In this document: positions 33,913 through 42,900 of the stretch, in pieces | Position numbering within the stretch: position 1 is the first letter of the stretch | Layout of the letters: each line of letters opens with the position of its first letter | Source: VXYL01 sp963422285 | Lineage (GTDB): Bacteria > Pseudomonadota > Gammaproteobacteria > Pseudomonadales > Azotimanducaceae | Length of the DNA: 64,000 nt | NCBI GenBank assembly: GCA_963422285.2 | Contig: CAXXJO010000002.1 | Coordinates: 930,001 to 994,000, forward strand | Direction: 5' to 3' | Program-made: the position numbers and the translations under genes | The notes under the pieces: generated by a model | Seen by the model: the letters and a program-made list of their open reading frames with translations, nothing else | Databases searched by the model: none | Told to the model about the DNA's origin: nothing

Positions 33913-34914
33913 CTACAAGACGGTTTCCGTAGCCGCCATTTTCTGATGGACCCCAGCGTTGAGGTTGTATATCCGCGGCGGCCCGGGAACCATCTTCGGC
34001 CCAGACCAGCCGAGTTTCTTTGCAATCGCCATGGCGATCATCGGCAGAATCATCCCAACGCCGACGCCGATGTTGATGAACGGACACAGCGCCATGGACA
34101 GCTTGCCGAGCTTTGCCGCCTGCTTCATGTTCTTGCCCTGCAGCATGGCGGACTCGGCGCCGCTCGACAAACCAGGCAGAGGGATCAGAAGGGAGGTGGC
34201 GCTGCGTAGGTAGAGTCCCGAGTTCCAGGTGCAGACTTCGGCGGACCGGTAGCCGAGGGCGGAGAGGTGGAGCCGCATGGCAGCGGTGCGGGCGGTGCCG
34301 CCGTACACGTCGCCGCTCACCAAGCCGGCCAGGGTCATGGAGAGGCCGGCATATATGCGCATCCAGACCCCGCCGCAAATCGTGCCTTCCATGCCCGACA
34401 CGCGCGTAACGCCACCGCTCCACCTTTGGCTGATCGACCCGTTCACCATGCGCATCCGTTCGCCGAGGCTGATGTTCGCGTCGCCCTGCACCTTGAGATC
34501 GTCAAGCCCCCAGCTGACCCTTGACAGGTCGGCCCCAGCGTCGTCCCCGGACAGCGCGCCTTCGTCCGTGTCCGTCCGGGACGAGGACGTCTTGCCGGCG
34601 GATACCGAAACGTTCAAGGTGCCGTCCGCCTGGATCGTCATCGCGTCGCTAACTTCGCTGATCAGGCTCTTCTGGACGACTCTGGTGTACTTTTCGGTAG
34701 CAATCGATACTCGACGGTCCTCCAGGTTCTGCCGACCGCCCCGGGCGTTCACTTCGACCCTGTGGCCCGGTTCCCAAGGGACTTCGTCCGTGACGAGATC
34801 GCTGCTCGCTCCGTTGTTGCCCGCGTCCACCGCGGCAATCAGCTCTTTGAGCGTCGTGAACCGAGCCGGGGCCGAACTGCCGGCGCCATCGTTGGCATCG
34901 TTAGCATTCCGCAT
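33913..34914 (-). CDS. Unknown T6SS spike-associated protein sharing a motif with the giant protein
   Basis: A 333-residue protein with GGAGG before the ATG at 34914. Residues about 155-210 read GGVTRVSGM.....GGVWMRIYAGLSMTLAGL, closely parallel to GGVAVVSGM.....GGVGSRLSAGVDMWLSGL in the giant protein's N-terminus and to the protein at 34918. Around it are alternating hydrophobic and polar residues typical of beta-structure, reminiscent of spike or VgrG-extension domains. A hydrophobic segment (CPFINIGVGVGMILPMIAMA) lies near residue 285, so the C-terminus could be membrane-active. No known effector motif is recognised. It sits between vgrG and the PAAR-like tip. Confidence 0.6.
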   Translation of the reverse strand: MRNANDANDGAGSSAPARFTTLKELIAAVDAGNNGASSDLVTDEVPWEPGHRVEVNARGGRQNLEDRRVSIATEKYTRVVQKSLISEVSDAMTIQADGTLNVSVSAGKTSSSRTDTDEGALSGDDAGADLSRVSWGLDDLKVQGDANISLGERMRMVNGSISQRWSGGVTRVSGMEGTICGGVWMRIYAGLSMTLAGLVSGDVYGGTARTAAMRLHLSALGYRSAEVCTWNSGLYLRSATSLLIPLPGLSSGAESAMLQGKNMKQAAKLGKLSMALCPFINIGVGVGMILPMIAMAIAKKLGWSGPKMVPGPPRIYNLNAGVHQKMAATETVL

Positions 34915-34917
34915 CGA

Positions 34918-35586
34918 TCAGACCTCCAGTATGATGCCGCCGGGCGCCCCGCCGAGATCCGTTACGGCACCTTGCGCGTCTATCAGCACGCCGAAGGTAT
35001 CGGTGCGCAGCAGATAGTCCTCGACCAGACTCGTAGCCGCGTTGAGGCGCAGCCCGATCAGATGGGCGTCGGCCATACTGGCGCGGATGCTAATGCCTGC
35101 CAGTTCGAGACGCAGGACGTCGGCCTCCGCCCAGGCCCCCCAGATGAGATAGTCGGACCAACCCGCCAAGCGCAGGCTGGCACCGGCAATGGTGTTGAAG
35201 TAGGCCCCCCCCATGATGACCTGGCTCTCGACGGACACGTGGACGTCGACGCCGCCCGTGACCCTTTCAACGGTCGATCCGCCATCGATTTTCAGCATGT
35301 CGGTATCGTCGATCTCGCGGCGGTAGGAGCCTGCCTCGCGCTGGCGACTGCCGCGCTTGATGGCGATATCGCCTCGGGAATGCACCGTATCGGTATCGAG
35401 TATCGTCTGTCCGTCCCCGGCCACGACGTCGGAGATGTTCTTGGCGACATCGACTCGAAGCTTCGCTTGGGAGACCAGACCTTCCGAACGGAACAGGCGG
35501 GTGACGTCGAAATCGTCTTCTTCGTCTTCGCCGTCCCATTCGTCGCTGTCGTTGCTCGCTAGCAGGCCTCGTCCGATCGCTGGCAT
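34918..35586 (-). CDS. Unknown T6SS spike-associated protein, second member of the motif family
   Basis: A 222-residue protein. The start at 35586 is chosen because AGGAGGTAAT lies directly before the ATG; a longer frame to 35733 exists but would overlap vgrG. An acidic N-terminus (DEWDGEDEEDDFDVTRLF) precedes a likely beta-rich domain with VTGGVDVHVSVESQVIMGG and TIAGASLRLAG, matching the shared motif of the 33913 protein and the giant protein. It has no long hydrophobic segment. It directly follows vgrG, so it may be an adaptor or cargo of that spike; function unknown. Confidence 0.6.
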   Translation of the reverse strand: MPAIGRGLLASNDSDEWDGEDEEDDFDVTRLFRSEGLVSQAKLRVDVAKNISDVVAGDGQTILDTDTVHSRGDIAIKRGSRQREAGSYRREIDDTDMLKIDGGSTVERVTGGVDVHVSVESQVIMGGAYFNTIAGASLRLAGWSDYLIWGAWAEADVLRLELAGISIRASMADAHLIGLRLNAATSLVEDYLLRTDTFGVLIDAQGAVTDLGGAPGGIILEV

Positions 35587-35644
35587 ATTACCTCCTCCGT
35601 CGTCTTCATTATCGTAGAGCTCGCGTATATCCTTTTCGTGGAGC

Positions 35645-37330
35645 TTACGCAGATTCGCCGTGAGTCGCGTCTCCATGGTCGCGAAGGTCGGCGCCGAGAA
35701 CCGTGTCTTCGTCTTCGTCTTCGAGTTCCTCAACGCGCCGGAACACCATGCCGGACCAGGTGGTCTGGAAATTGTGCTCGACGACGATGCCGGCGGTGGC
35801 GTCCTGGATGTCCGCGTTGATCTGCCGGTTGCTGCGATACTGGAAGCCGAGCACTTCGGCCCATAGCGGCCCGTACACCGCCACTCGGCAGACGTCGCCT
35901 TGCCGGTGGCCGCCGACGAAGCCGTGCATGCTGCCCGCCATCGGCTCGATGACCGTCAGCATGATGCGCGGCGGCCACTGGTCGTTGGCCGACTCCGCCG
36001 TGTCCACATCCACCTGATCCACGCTGGATGGGTCTTCGGGTTGGTCGGTTTCATCGGACGGCACCGGCACAAAGGGAAACGCCACCGGCACACGGCCTTG
36101 GCGGTCGCGGGGCACCGGCTCGTTGGCCGCATACTGGACACCGCCGTCGATGCTCCCCGTGATCAGCACCGCCGGGCGCCGAGGCGGCGTCGCCAGATGC
36201 CAGGACACTTCGCCGCGGATCAGTACCACGTCGTTGTCGTAGATGCCGTTGCGAACGTGATGCCGAACTTGCATCGGCTGCCACAAGGTGTGTCCGAGAA
36301 CGGAACGATCCAACTGCACCAGCTTTCCAGGACGCAGTACGGGATAACGCGAGGCCGCCACGACCTGCAGCATCTCCGCATGGGCACCGGCCACGCTGTT
36401 GCCCATGCGTTTGACGGCTTCGTCAATGTCCACACCGGTGCCGGTCACCACCGTACCGACCGCGCCCTCAGCACCGATCGTGCCCTCAGCACCGATATAG
36501 CGGAATGTCCCGTGGGTGGGGTCGTCAAGAACCCCGCCCCGAGCCGTTTCGCCGGGCAAGCCCTCGATGCCGACGATCCGCAGTGGCGGCGCTTTGTCGG
36601 GGGCGTTTGGCGCCGCGTCGCGGCCGCCCTGGAGATCGGACGACACCTGCATCGAAAACGGCGCCCCCCGCGGCAGTCTATCCGACAGCGTCACCTCCAC
36701 GGTACCGTCCTTTTGGCCTGCCAACTGAAAGCGCACGCCGAGCATGCCGAACAGATCGTTCAACCACTCGCGCAGCGTCTGGCCGGTCGCGATGGCGTAG
36801 GCCAGCTGGTTCAAGGCTTGGCGGAAGTCTTCCACGATGCGCACGGTCGGCAGACCAGTGAGAATCGGCGTGAGAGTGGGCTTGCCGTCCCCGCCCGCGG
36901 CCAGGGACAGTGCGCCGCCGACTATCCGGCCGAGAGAACAGGTTCGGTACGCACCCCAGATCGGCCGCTCCGAGAGGTAGGTGATCGGATCCGCCACTGC
37001 CAGCTCGCAAGCCGCGTCGGTGATCGAGTCCTGCGGCTGGTAGGGCGTGATCGCGGTGATCACCGACGGCCAGCTACGCCGCACGGACGCGGCGTCGTCG
37101 GACGCGAGGCTGATCAAGGCCGGCTCCGCAGTACTCAGGCCGGCGTCGATCACGTTGCGCAGCATCTGTTCGATGCCGATTCGCTTGCCTTGCGTGGCGT
37201 ACAGGTAGAGATGCGCCTTGCCGATCCAGCCGGTGCCGAAGCTCTCGTCGAGGTCCAGGCCGGCCAACGGGACGGCCGAGCTGTCGGCGGCCGCCAGTGG
37301 ATTGATATGCGTACGGTATCGGCCGCTCAT
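35645..37330 (-). CDS. vgrG: VgrG-type T6SS spike protein (first copy)
   Basis: A 561-residue spike protein with GGAGG eight bases before the ATG at 37330. The gp27-like part includes LSERPIWGAYRTCSLGRIV and QTLREWLNDLFGMLGVRFQL; the gp5-like OB fold region follows, then WPPRIMLTVIEPMAGSMHGFV.GHRQGDVCRVAV and YGPLWAEVLGFQYRSNRQINAD. The tail is acidic and lacks an enzyme domain. It follows the hcp pair after a 230-bp spacer with strong hairpins and precedes the two unknown spike-associated proteins. Confidence 0.87.
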   Translation of the reverse strand: MSGRYRTHINPLAAADSSAVPLAGLDLDESFGTGWIGKAHLYLYATQGKRIGIEQMLRNVIDAGLSTAEPALISLASDDAASVRRSWPSVITAITPYQPQDSITDAACELAVADPITYLSERPIWGAYRTCSLGRIVGGALSLAAGGDGKPTLTPILTGLPTVRIVEDFRQALNQLAYAIATGQTLREWLNDLFGMLGVRFQLAGQKDGTVEVTLSDRLPRGAPFSMQVSSDLQGGRDAAPNAPDKAPPLRIVGIEGLPGETARGGVLDDPTHGTFRYIGAEGTIGAEGAVGTVVTGTGVDIDEAVKRMGNSVAGAHAEMLQVVAASRYPVLRPGKLVQLDRSVLGHTLWQPMQVRHHVRNGIYDNDVVLIRGEVSWHLATPPRRPAVLITGSIDGGVQYAANEPVPRDRQGRVPVAFPFVPVPSDETDQPEDPSSVDQVDVDTAESANDQWPPRIMLTVIEPMAGSMHGFVGGHRQGDVCRVAVYGPLWAEVLGFQYRSNRQINADIQDATAGIVVEHNFQTTWSGMVFRRVEELEDEDEDTVLGADLRDHGDATHGESA

Positions 37331-37357
37331 GCCCGTTGCCTCCGGTACCGCGTTAGG

Positions 37358-37383
37358 CCGGGGCCTGCCAAGGCAGGCCCCGG
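37358..37383 (-). terminator. Strong hairpin between hcp and vgrG
   Basis: A perfect 12-bp stem with a 2-nt loop: CCGGGGCCTGCC, AA, GGCAGGCCCCGG. It lies in the spacer 37331-37559 that separates the two hcp genes from vgrG. No clear T-run follows, so attenuation or mRNA protection is more likely than full termination. It would let Hcp be made in excess over VgrG. Confidence 0.65.
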
Positions 37384-37559
37384 AGCGCAGAAAGCGAAAT
37401 CTGCGACCGGCGCGGATGCCGACCGCAGCTTGCCCGTTCGTCGCTGCGGCCCGCTCGCGGCTTCGCGGCGCAACGCGTCCCGGAACGTTGGCGGGGCTGC
37501 CTCACGACGACCCCGCCTCGCTTCCGGCGACGGACCTAGACTGCCGGAGGCCATGCCCG

Positions 37560-38054
37560 TCAGACGATCTGCTGGGTCGCCGTCGACCAGCCGCCGATGA
37601 CGGAACCCGACTCCATGCCGTTGACGTATCTCTTGTAGTCCCAGGTGATCTCGCTGTACTCCAGCGCGAAGGTCTCCATGGGTTCCTCACTGGGTTCTCG
37701 GCTCTGGGGGTTCAGCGCGGTGTCCGAGCCGATGCGGACGACATAGGCGTTGGCCAGCGTGACTACCTCCGCGACCTTGGAATCGCCGCCGACCGTGCGC
37801 CTGCGGGTGATCGTCACCTTGCCGAGATTAGTACCCGCCGAGGCGGCATGGCGCAGCGCCGGCGTGGCCTTGTCGAACGAGTGCTCCAACTCCACCGCGC
37901 CGTGGCGCGAGGCGCCTTCGGTGCGCATCGCGCCCTTGGCAACCACCGGCAGGTCGACGACATGGGTCATCGCCACGCATTCGATCTGGTTCTCGAAACC
38001 CGGCTGAAGGGACTCGCCGTCGATGCCGTCGATCTTGACTACGATATCTGACAT
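37560..38054 (-). CDS. hcp: Hcp-type T6SS tube protein (second of pair)
   Basis: A 164-residue protein of the Hcp family that stacks as hexameric rings in the secretion tube. VVKIDGIDGESLQPGFENQIECVAM is the conserved start (KIxGIxGES), with KVTITRRRTVGG and ALEYSEITWDYKRYV as later strands. AGGAGC lies eight bases before the ATG. The paralogue just upstream (38140-38775) is longer, so the two may form mixed tubes or carry different cargo. Confidence 0.9.
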   Translation of the reverse strand: MSDIVVKIDGIDGESLQPGFENQIECVAMTHVVDLPVVAKGAMRTEGASRHGAVELEHSFDKATPALRHAASAGTNLGKVTITRRRTVGGDSKVAEVVTLANAYVVRIGSDTALNPQSREPSEEPMETFALEYSEITWDYKRYVNGMESGSVIGGWSTATQQIV

Positions 38055-38139
38055 TTCGTTATGCTCCTGTTTTCTGGTTTGCGCGGCTTGGACGAAATCG
38101 CTCCGCCCTAGCCGCTCGATAGATAAAGGTGCGCGACCG

Positions 38140-38775
38140 TTAGGCCGCGACACCCTTCTGGATATCCCACGCCTTCTCGATGGCACCCTGCTTAACCCCG
38201 TTCAGGTACGGGGTATAGGTCCAGCGCACCTTGGCCGCGTTCAGCCAGAGCCGCTCGATTTCCAGGTTGAGTCTGTTCCCGCTCGCCTCATTCATCGCCG
38301 ACATCACCTCCGGACGACGCCCACCCGCGAAGGTCGTGTTGAGGTCGTTGACCAGGAGTTTGTTCAACCCCGTGTCCGTGTCCCTCGGCGCGATGTGCGG
38401 CTGGAACGCACCGCCGTTCTCGTCAAGGGTCTCGTGCTCGATGCGCGACACGAACGTATCCGACAGGACGTACGTCATGTACACTACGACGCCGGTGTCC
38501 AGAGTGCGGAAGAGATTGACCTTGACCTCGCCGATGTTCTGCCCCGACGCGCAGACCTGCGCCAGCTTCGGGCTGGCCATGTCCTTGTGGCGCGCCAGCA
38601 CGACGTCCGAATGCTTCGCTTGGCCCACGGTGCGGACGGACCGCGTCCGTCCCGATCCCTGGGGTGCCGACACTTCGATGGAATCGCGCATGGAAAGCGC
38701 ATCCACCTTGCGCTCGAAGCCAGCAACGGTGCTTTCGCCCTCGATGTCATTGAATTCAACCACGATTGTGGCCAT
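38140..38775 (-). CDS. hcp: Hcp-type T6SS tube protein (first of pair)
   Basis: A 211-residue Hcp-family protein with GGAGG eight bases before the ATG. It shares IVVEFNDIEGESTVAGFERKVDALSM with its neighbour and KVNLFRTLDTGVVVYMTYVLSD in the middle, and it carries an extra segment of about 45 residues before the last strands (LWLNAAKVRWTYTPYL). It leads the hcp-vgrG transcript and lies downstream of a near-palindromic site at 38871-38892. Confidence 0.88.
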   Translation of the reverse strand: MATIVVEFNDIEGESTVAGFERKVDALSMRDSIEVSAPQGSGRTRSVRTVGQAKHSDVVLARHKDMASPKLAQVCASGQNIGEVKVNLFRTLDTGVVVYMTYVLSDTFVSRIEHETLDENGGAFQPHIAPRDTDTGLNKLLVNDLNTTFAGGRRPEVMSAMNEASGNRLNLEIERLWLNAAKVRWTYTPYLNGVKQGAIEKAWDIQKGVAA

Positions 38776-38870
38776 TTGGATTACCTCCGTTTTGGTGATC
38801 CGGTTGTACCGGAGAAGGTCTCTACCTTAAACCGGGTCTCAGGATAAAGAAACACTTCTATGAGCATTGA

Positions 38871-38892
38871 ATTGGACTCATTTGAATCCAAT
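38871..38892. promoter_or_regulatory. Near-palindromic operator-like site upstream of hcp
   Basis: The 22-bp site ATTGGA-c-TCA-tt-TGA-a-TCCAAT is symmetric in all but the centre and one position per arm. It sits about 96-117 bp upstream of the hcp start in an AT-rich stretch (38840-38920) that contrasts with the GC-rich surroundings. This fits a dimeric repressor or activator site. The regulator is unknown. The remaining 38776-39018 spacer shows no confident -35/-10 pair. Confidence 0.55.
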
Positions 38893-39018
38893 AGGTATCA
38901 AATAGAACACATTGTTCGAGACAGGAAACGATACGGGCGACTGGCGGTTCCTTGCACCACTGCATAACGGAACCGAGGCGCCGTGTCGTCGGGACGGGAA
39001 TCCACGCCGCGATCCGCG

Positions 39019-39897
39019 CTAGACATTGGTCTCCCGCTGCCTTTTGATCGATTCGAGCAGCTGTTCGAGAGAAACGCCCGAAGTGCGCATCGCATCGGCG
39101 ATCTCGATGAGGTCCAACGATCGCCAAGCCGATACCAGCCGTAGCAGGGGCACCACCGGCGAGTGGCGGTTCTGCTCCTCCATGCGCTCCGCAGCGCGTT
39201 CCACCAGATCCCAGGCGTCGGCCATCGGCGCGGCATCGACCGCGGCACTGATGGCTTGGCCGGCGGCGTCGCCTTGCGCACCCTCGGCGGCGACAAGGTC
39301 TCCGAAAAGCTTGGAAATCGCCTGCCAAGCATCGCTGCGGGACGGCAGCTCGGGACCCAAGGCCGGTTCCAGCCGCTCGCTCCACTTCTCGAAAACGCCC
39401 TTGAGCAGTTCCACTGCGGCCAGACGCTCGTCGGCGCCGATGGGCGCGTCGCCCCAGCCGATGGTGCTGGCGAGCCCGGGAACGAGATTGAGCAGCTTGC
39501 CAAGCGGCGCGGCGCGTTCGCCCAGGTCGCCGTCGTCTTCATCCGCACGGGGATGGACGCCGTCGTCGCCGCCGGGCCAAGTTTCGACCACGCACGCCAG
39601 TTCTTCCATGCTCTCAGCGAAGGCGGCGAGACCCGCGTCCCGCCAGCGCGCCTCGGCATACAGTGCCAGGATGCGCATATCCTTGCTGCGCGCGCTGAGA
39701 GACTTCGCCAGATCCAACACCGCCTCCAAGTCCGGCGTCTCCGCGCCGGCGAGATCGCCCTCGACGACCGCCTCGGCACTCGACGTCGCAGCCGCTTCCA
39801 GAGCCTGGCTCAGTTGCAGAAATTCGCCGTCCCAGCGCATGTCCGGGCCGCAGGGATCATCGCCATCCGCGGGTTGCAGGAAAATCGGATCCGTCAT
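39019..39897 (-). CDS. tssA: T6SS protein TssA
   Basis: A 292-residue TssA-like protein; GGAGG precedes the ATG at 39897. The N-terminal half matches the ImpA N-terminal domain: ILQPADGDDPCGPDMRWDGEFLQLSQA (residues about 4-31), KSLSARSKDMRILALYAEARWRDAGLAAFAESMEELA and GDLGERAAPLGKLL. TssA caps and primes sheath and tube polymerisation at the baseplate. The C-terminus is short, which fits the compact class of TssA. It is the last gene of the membrane-complex run after tssM. Confidence 0.87.
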   Translation of the reverse strand: MTDPIFLQPADGDDPCGPDMRWDGEFLQLSQALEAAATSSAEAVVEGDLAGAETPDLEAVLDLAKSLSARSKDMRILALYAEARWRDAGLAAFAESMEELACVVETWPGGDDGVHPRADEDDGDLGERAAPLGKLLNLVPGLASTIGWGDAPIGADERLAAVELLKGVFEKWSERLEPALGPELPSRSDAWQAISKLFGDLVAAEGAQGDAAGQAISAAVDAAPMADAWDLVERAAERMEEQNRHSPVVPLLRLVSAWRSLDLIEIADAMRTSGVSLEQLLESIKRQRETNV

Positions 39898-39948
39898 GCT
39901 CGTCGTCCTCCAGGTCGCGCCGGGGCGCACAGGATGCTCGGTGGCATC

Positions 39949-42900
39949 TCAAAGCCGCATTAGCGGCCACTGCGAGAAGGCAGGCATCTTCATAGGCGCG
40001 CCGTCGGCGCGCGAGACGCGCGCGGTCAGCCGCAGCGTGTACTGTTTGCCGAGATCGTCCAATATCTCCGCACTGATGACCAAAGCGCCGTTGGAGAGGC
40101 TGGAGAACACCCGCAGCAATGCACCGTTGCCGTCTTCCGTGATGGCCAGCTGCCGTCCTTCGGCGTCCTCGGACGCGACGAATCGATACCGCGAGTTCTT
40201 CGCCAGCCGCAGCCGCAAGCCTGCCGTCGAGCCGTATCGCCAAGTGTGGACGCCTGCCTCGTCCACCTCGATGCCGTAGAAGTCGACGGCCATGATGTTC
40301 TCTGCGAGAAACTCCTCGCTGGGCCGAGATCGCCAATCGATGCGGAACCGTACAACGGCACCACCATCCTTGCCTCGCGTCCAGAAGTCGGCGCTTTGCG
40401 CCAACGCACCGGCAAACGGTTCGTCCACCCGATCGAGATGCACACGCACTTCATGGAGCAAGGTCGCGAAATCGCTCAACGTGGAAGGTGCCAGCTCAGG
40501 CGCGTTGGCATCGGTGGAATAGGGCCGCAGCCATGCCACATGCTTGTCGAAATAGTCCACGACCTTGTCGTAGGCGAGGCGCGACTCGGCGGCGAGGCGC
40601 GCCGCGCAGGCATCGGCGACCGTTTGTCGGAACCGCGACAGGGTATTCGCCAGATAGTCGTCGCGCCCTGTCATCGTCGGGCGCGGCGCGGTGCAAGCCG
40701 CCTGCGGATCTTCCGCGTAGGCGCGCAGCATGCCTTCAAGACCCGACAGCGTCGAAGCGGCGTCGCCACGTTCGTGAGCGGCGATGTCGTTGGCCATGTT
40801 CCGCCATGCCACCGCCGCCCAGCCGCCACCCGCCTCGGCGGCTTCGATAAACGGCTCGGCCAGCTGCCTGTAGGTGCGCTGCAAGCGGCTCAGGCCGCGC
40901 TCGAAGCGACGCACCGCTGCGTTGCGATCGGCCGCCGGATCCAGATAGATGCCGAGCGGGTCTTCTTCAACGAGCGTGGCGGCGCTGGCGACGAGAACGG
41001 TCTCAGCGACCCGGGCGCGCACTGCCCATACACGGTCCACTTCGTCCTCGGCCTGCCGCTGAGAGAGCCACTGCTGGATGTCCGCCAGATCGTCCAACGC
41101 CGGCGCCACCCGCACGAGGCGCTCGGCCTGATCTGAAGCGACACCGATAATCTGCGTGGGTCGCAGTGCCTGCTCGACGCCGACGGCGAGGCCGACCACT
41201 AGCTCGCTCGCCAGTTCGCGAATCAGATCCTGGGCCACGGCCGGCGGCAGGCCGGAAGGCAGATCCGAGGCGAACTGATCGAACACGCGAATGCGTTGGC
41301 GGGTCGCAGCGATCATACCGACATCCAGGGTGGCGAGGCCGACGATCGGTGCCGGCGAGCTGCTGGGCAGATCGGCGAAGCCGGCATTGGCGATGCGATC
41401 CAGGAAGGCGAGCCAAGCCACAGCCTCGGGCGTCATCGACAGCGACGGCCCGCCCCCCGCCTGCCCGCCGGTGCTGGAGCGGACCATCAGGGGACCGATC
41501 CTCGGCAGCAGAAAATATTCCGCCGCGGCCCGGGCGTCGATGCGGATGCTGCTGACCGCGGCCTTGGATTCGAGCGCAGCCAGCTGGCCGATCAGGGACA
41601 TGCCCACCGCACGACCCAGGATGCGCAGCTCGAACAGATGATCCGGGCGATCCTGCGCCGCGGTGAGCCACTGCTGGGACGGATCCTGCAAGGCGGTCCG
41701 CAGATCGAGGAGCGCCGCGTGCTGCTCGCGCCAGTTGGTGCTGCGGTCGCCCGCCCGTCGCGCCGCCACGGCCACCGGCCCGTTGGTGTAGACCGAGTCA
41801 GCCCAACGCTGCATGGTAACCACGAAGTTCGCGCGCGCGGTCTTCGTGAGACGGTCGACGTCCAGACCGCCCCGGGCCGGCGGCGGCGGCTTGACGCCGG
41901 TATCGGCGAACGCTATGTCCGTACCCTCGGCCCAAGCGCTCTGCTGGCTGCCGAACGCCGCGGCGAACAGGCGCTGCAGATCGACTTCGCGCGGATCGTC
42001 CGCCAACGCCTCCCAGGCAGCGAACCATTCGCCTGCCCGCCGCGCATCTTCAAGCCAACGCGCCGGATCGTCGCTCGGCGCAAGCGTTTCCTCCGCTTGT
42101 CGATCCAAAGCGACGGCGAGCGGCAGCAGCACATACCCCTCCAGGAACGCGGCACCGAGAGCTTCCGGCGCCGAATGGTTCGGCGCCAGCGACGCAAACG
42201 GCATCAGCGGCGAAAACGACGACAGTTCCGCCAGCCGCACGCTCAAAGCGCTCACGCGGCGTACCTTGGCGGAGGACGGCACCGTCTCGATGCCTTCCGC
42301 GGTCCACGATACTGCGGCTTCGCGTTCGGCGGTATCCACGGCGGTGTGCAGATACTCGGCCCGCTGCAGGCCGACGACCGTCGCCAGAATGGCAAGCAGA
42401 AAGCCCGCGGCCAGGATGCCGATGCCGGTCCACATCGTCAAGCCGGGGGCGCTCGCTGGACGCGTACGCTCTATCGTCTGCGCCACAGCGGCCTTGAATC
42501 CCGAGCCGCTGAAGCTGAGGGATGCGATATCGATGACGGACGATGGCGCTACCGCCAGCGCCCGGTCGAGTGCCGACGACAGTTCCCGGGACTGAGCCAA
42601 TGCCAGCTCCTTGAGCCCTTCCCGGGGGCCACCAGCCAGCCAGATGCGCGTCGTGTCCGCCGCCAGTCGGGAGCAGATCGCGCTGCCGTCCTTGTTATTG
42701 GCATCAACGATGCACCACGCCGCGACGCTGCCGGAACTCGGCAGAACGAAGTGCAACGCGGTGCGCATGCCGGTCGCCCGCGCGAACAGCGCAGCCCGCG
42801 CCAGGGCTTCGCCTGGCATGCCGGCGGAATCCACCAGCACTCCGACAGCGTCTACCGGCCGCCGCCAAGGCAACGCGGCGGCCAAGCGGCGCAGCATGCG

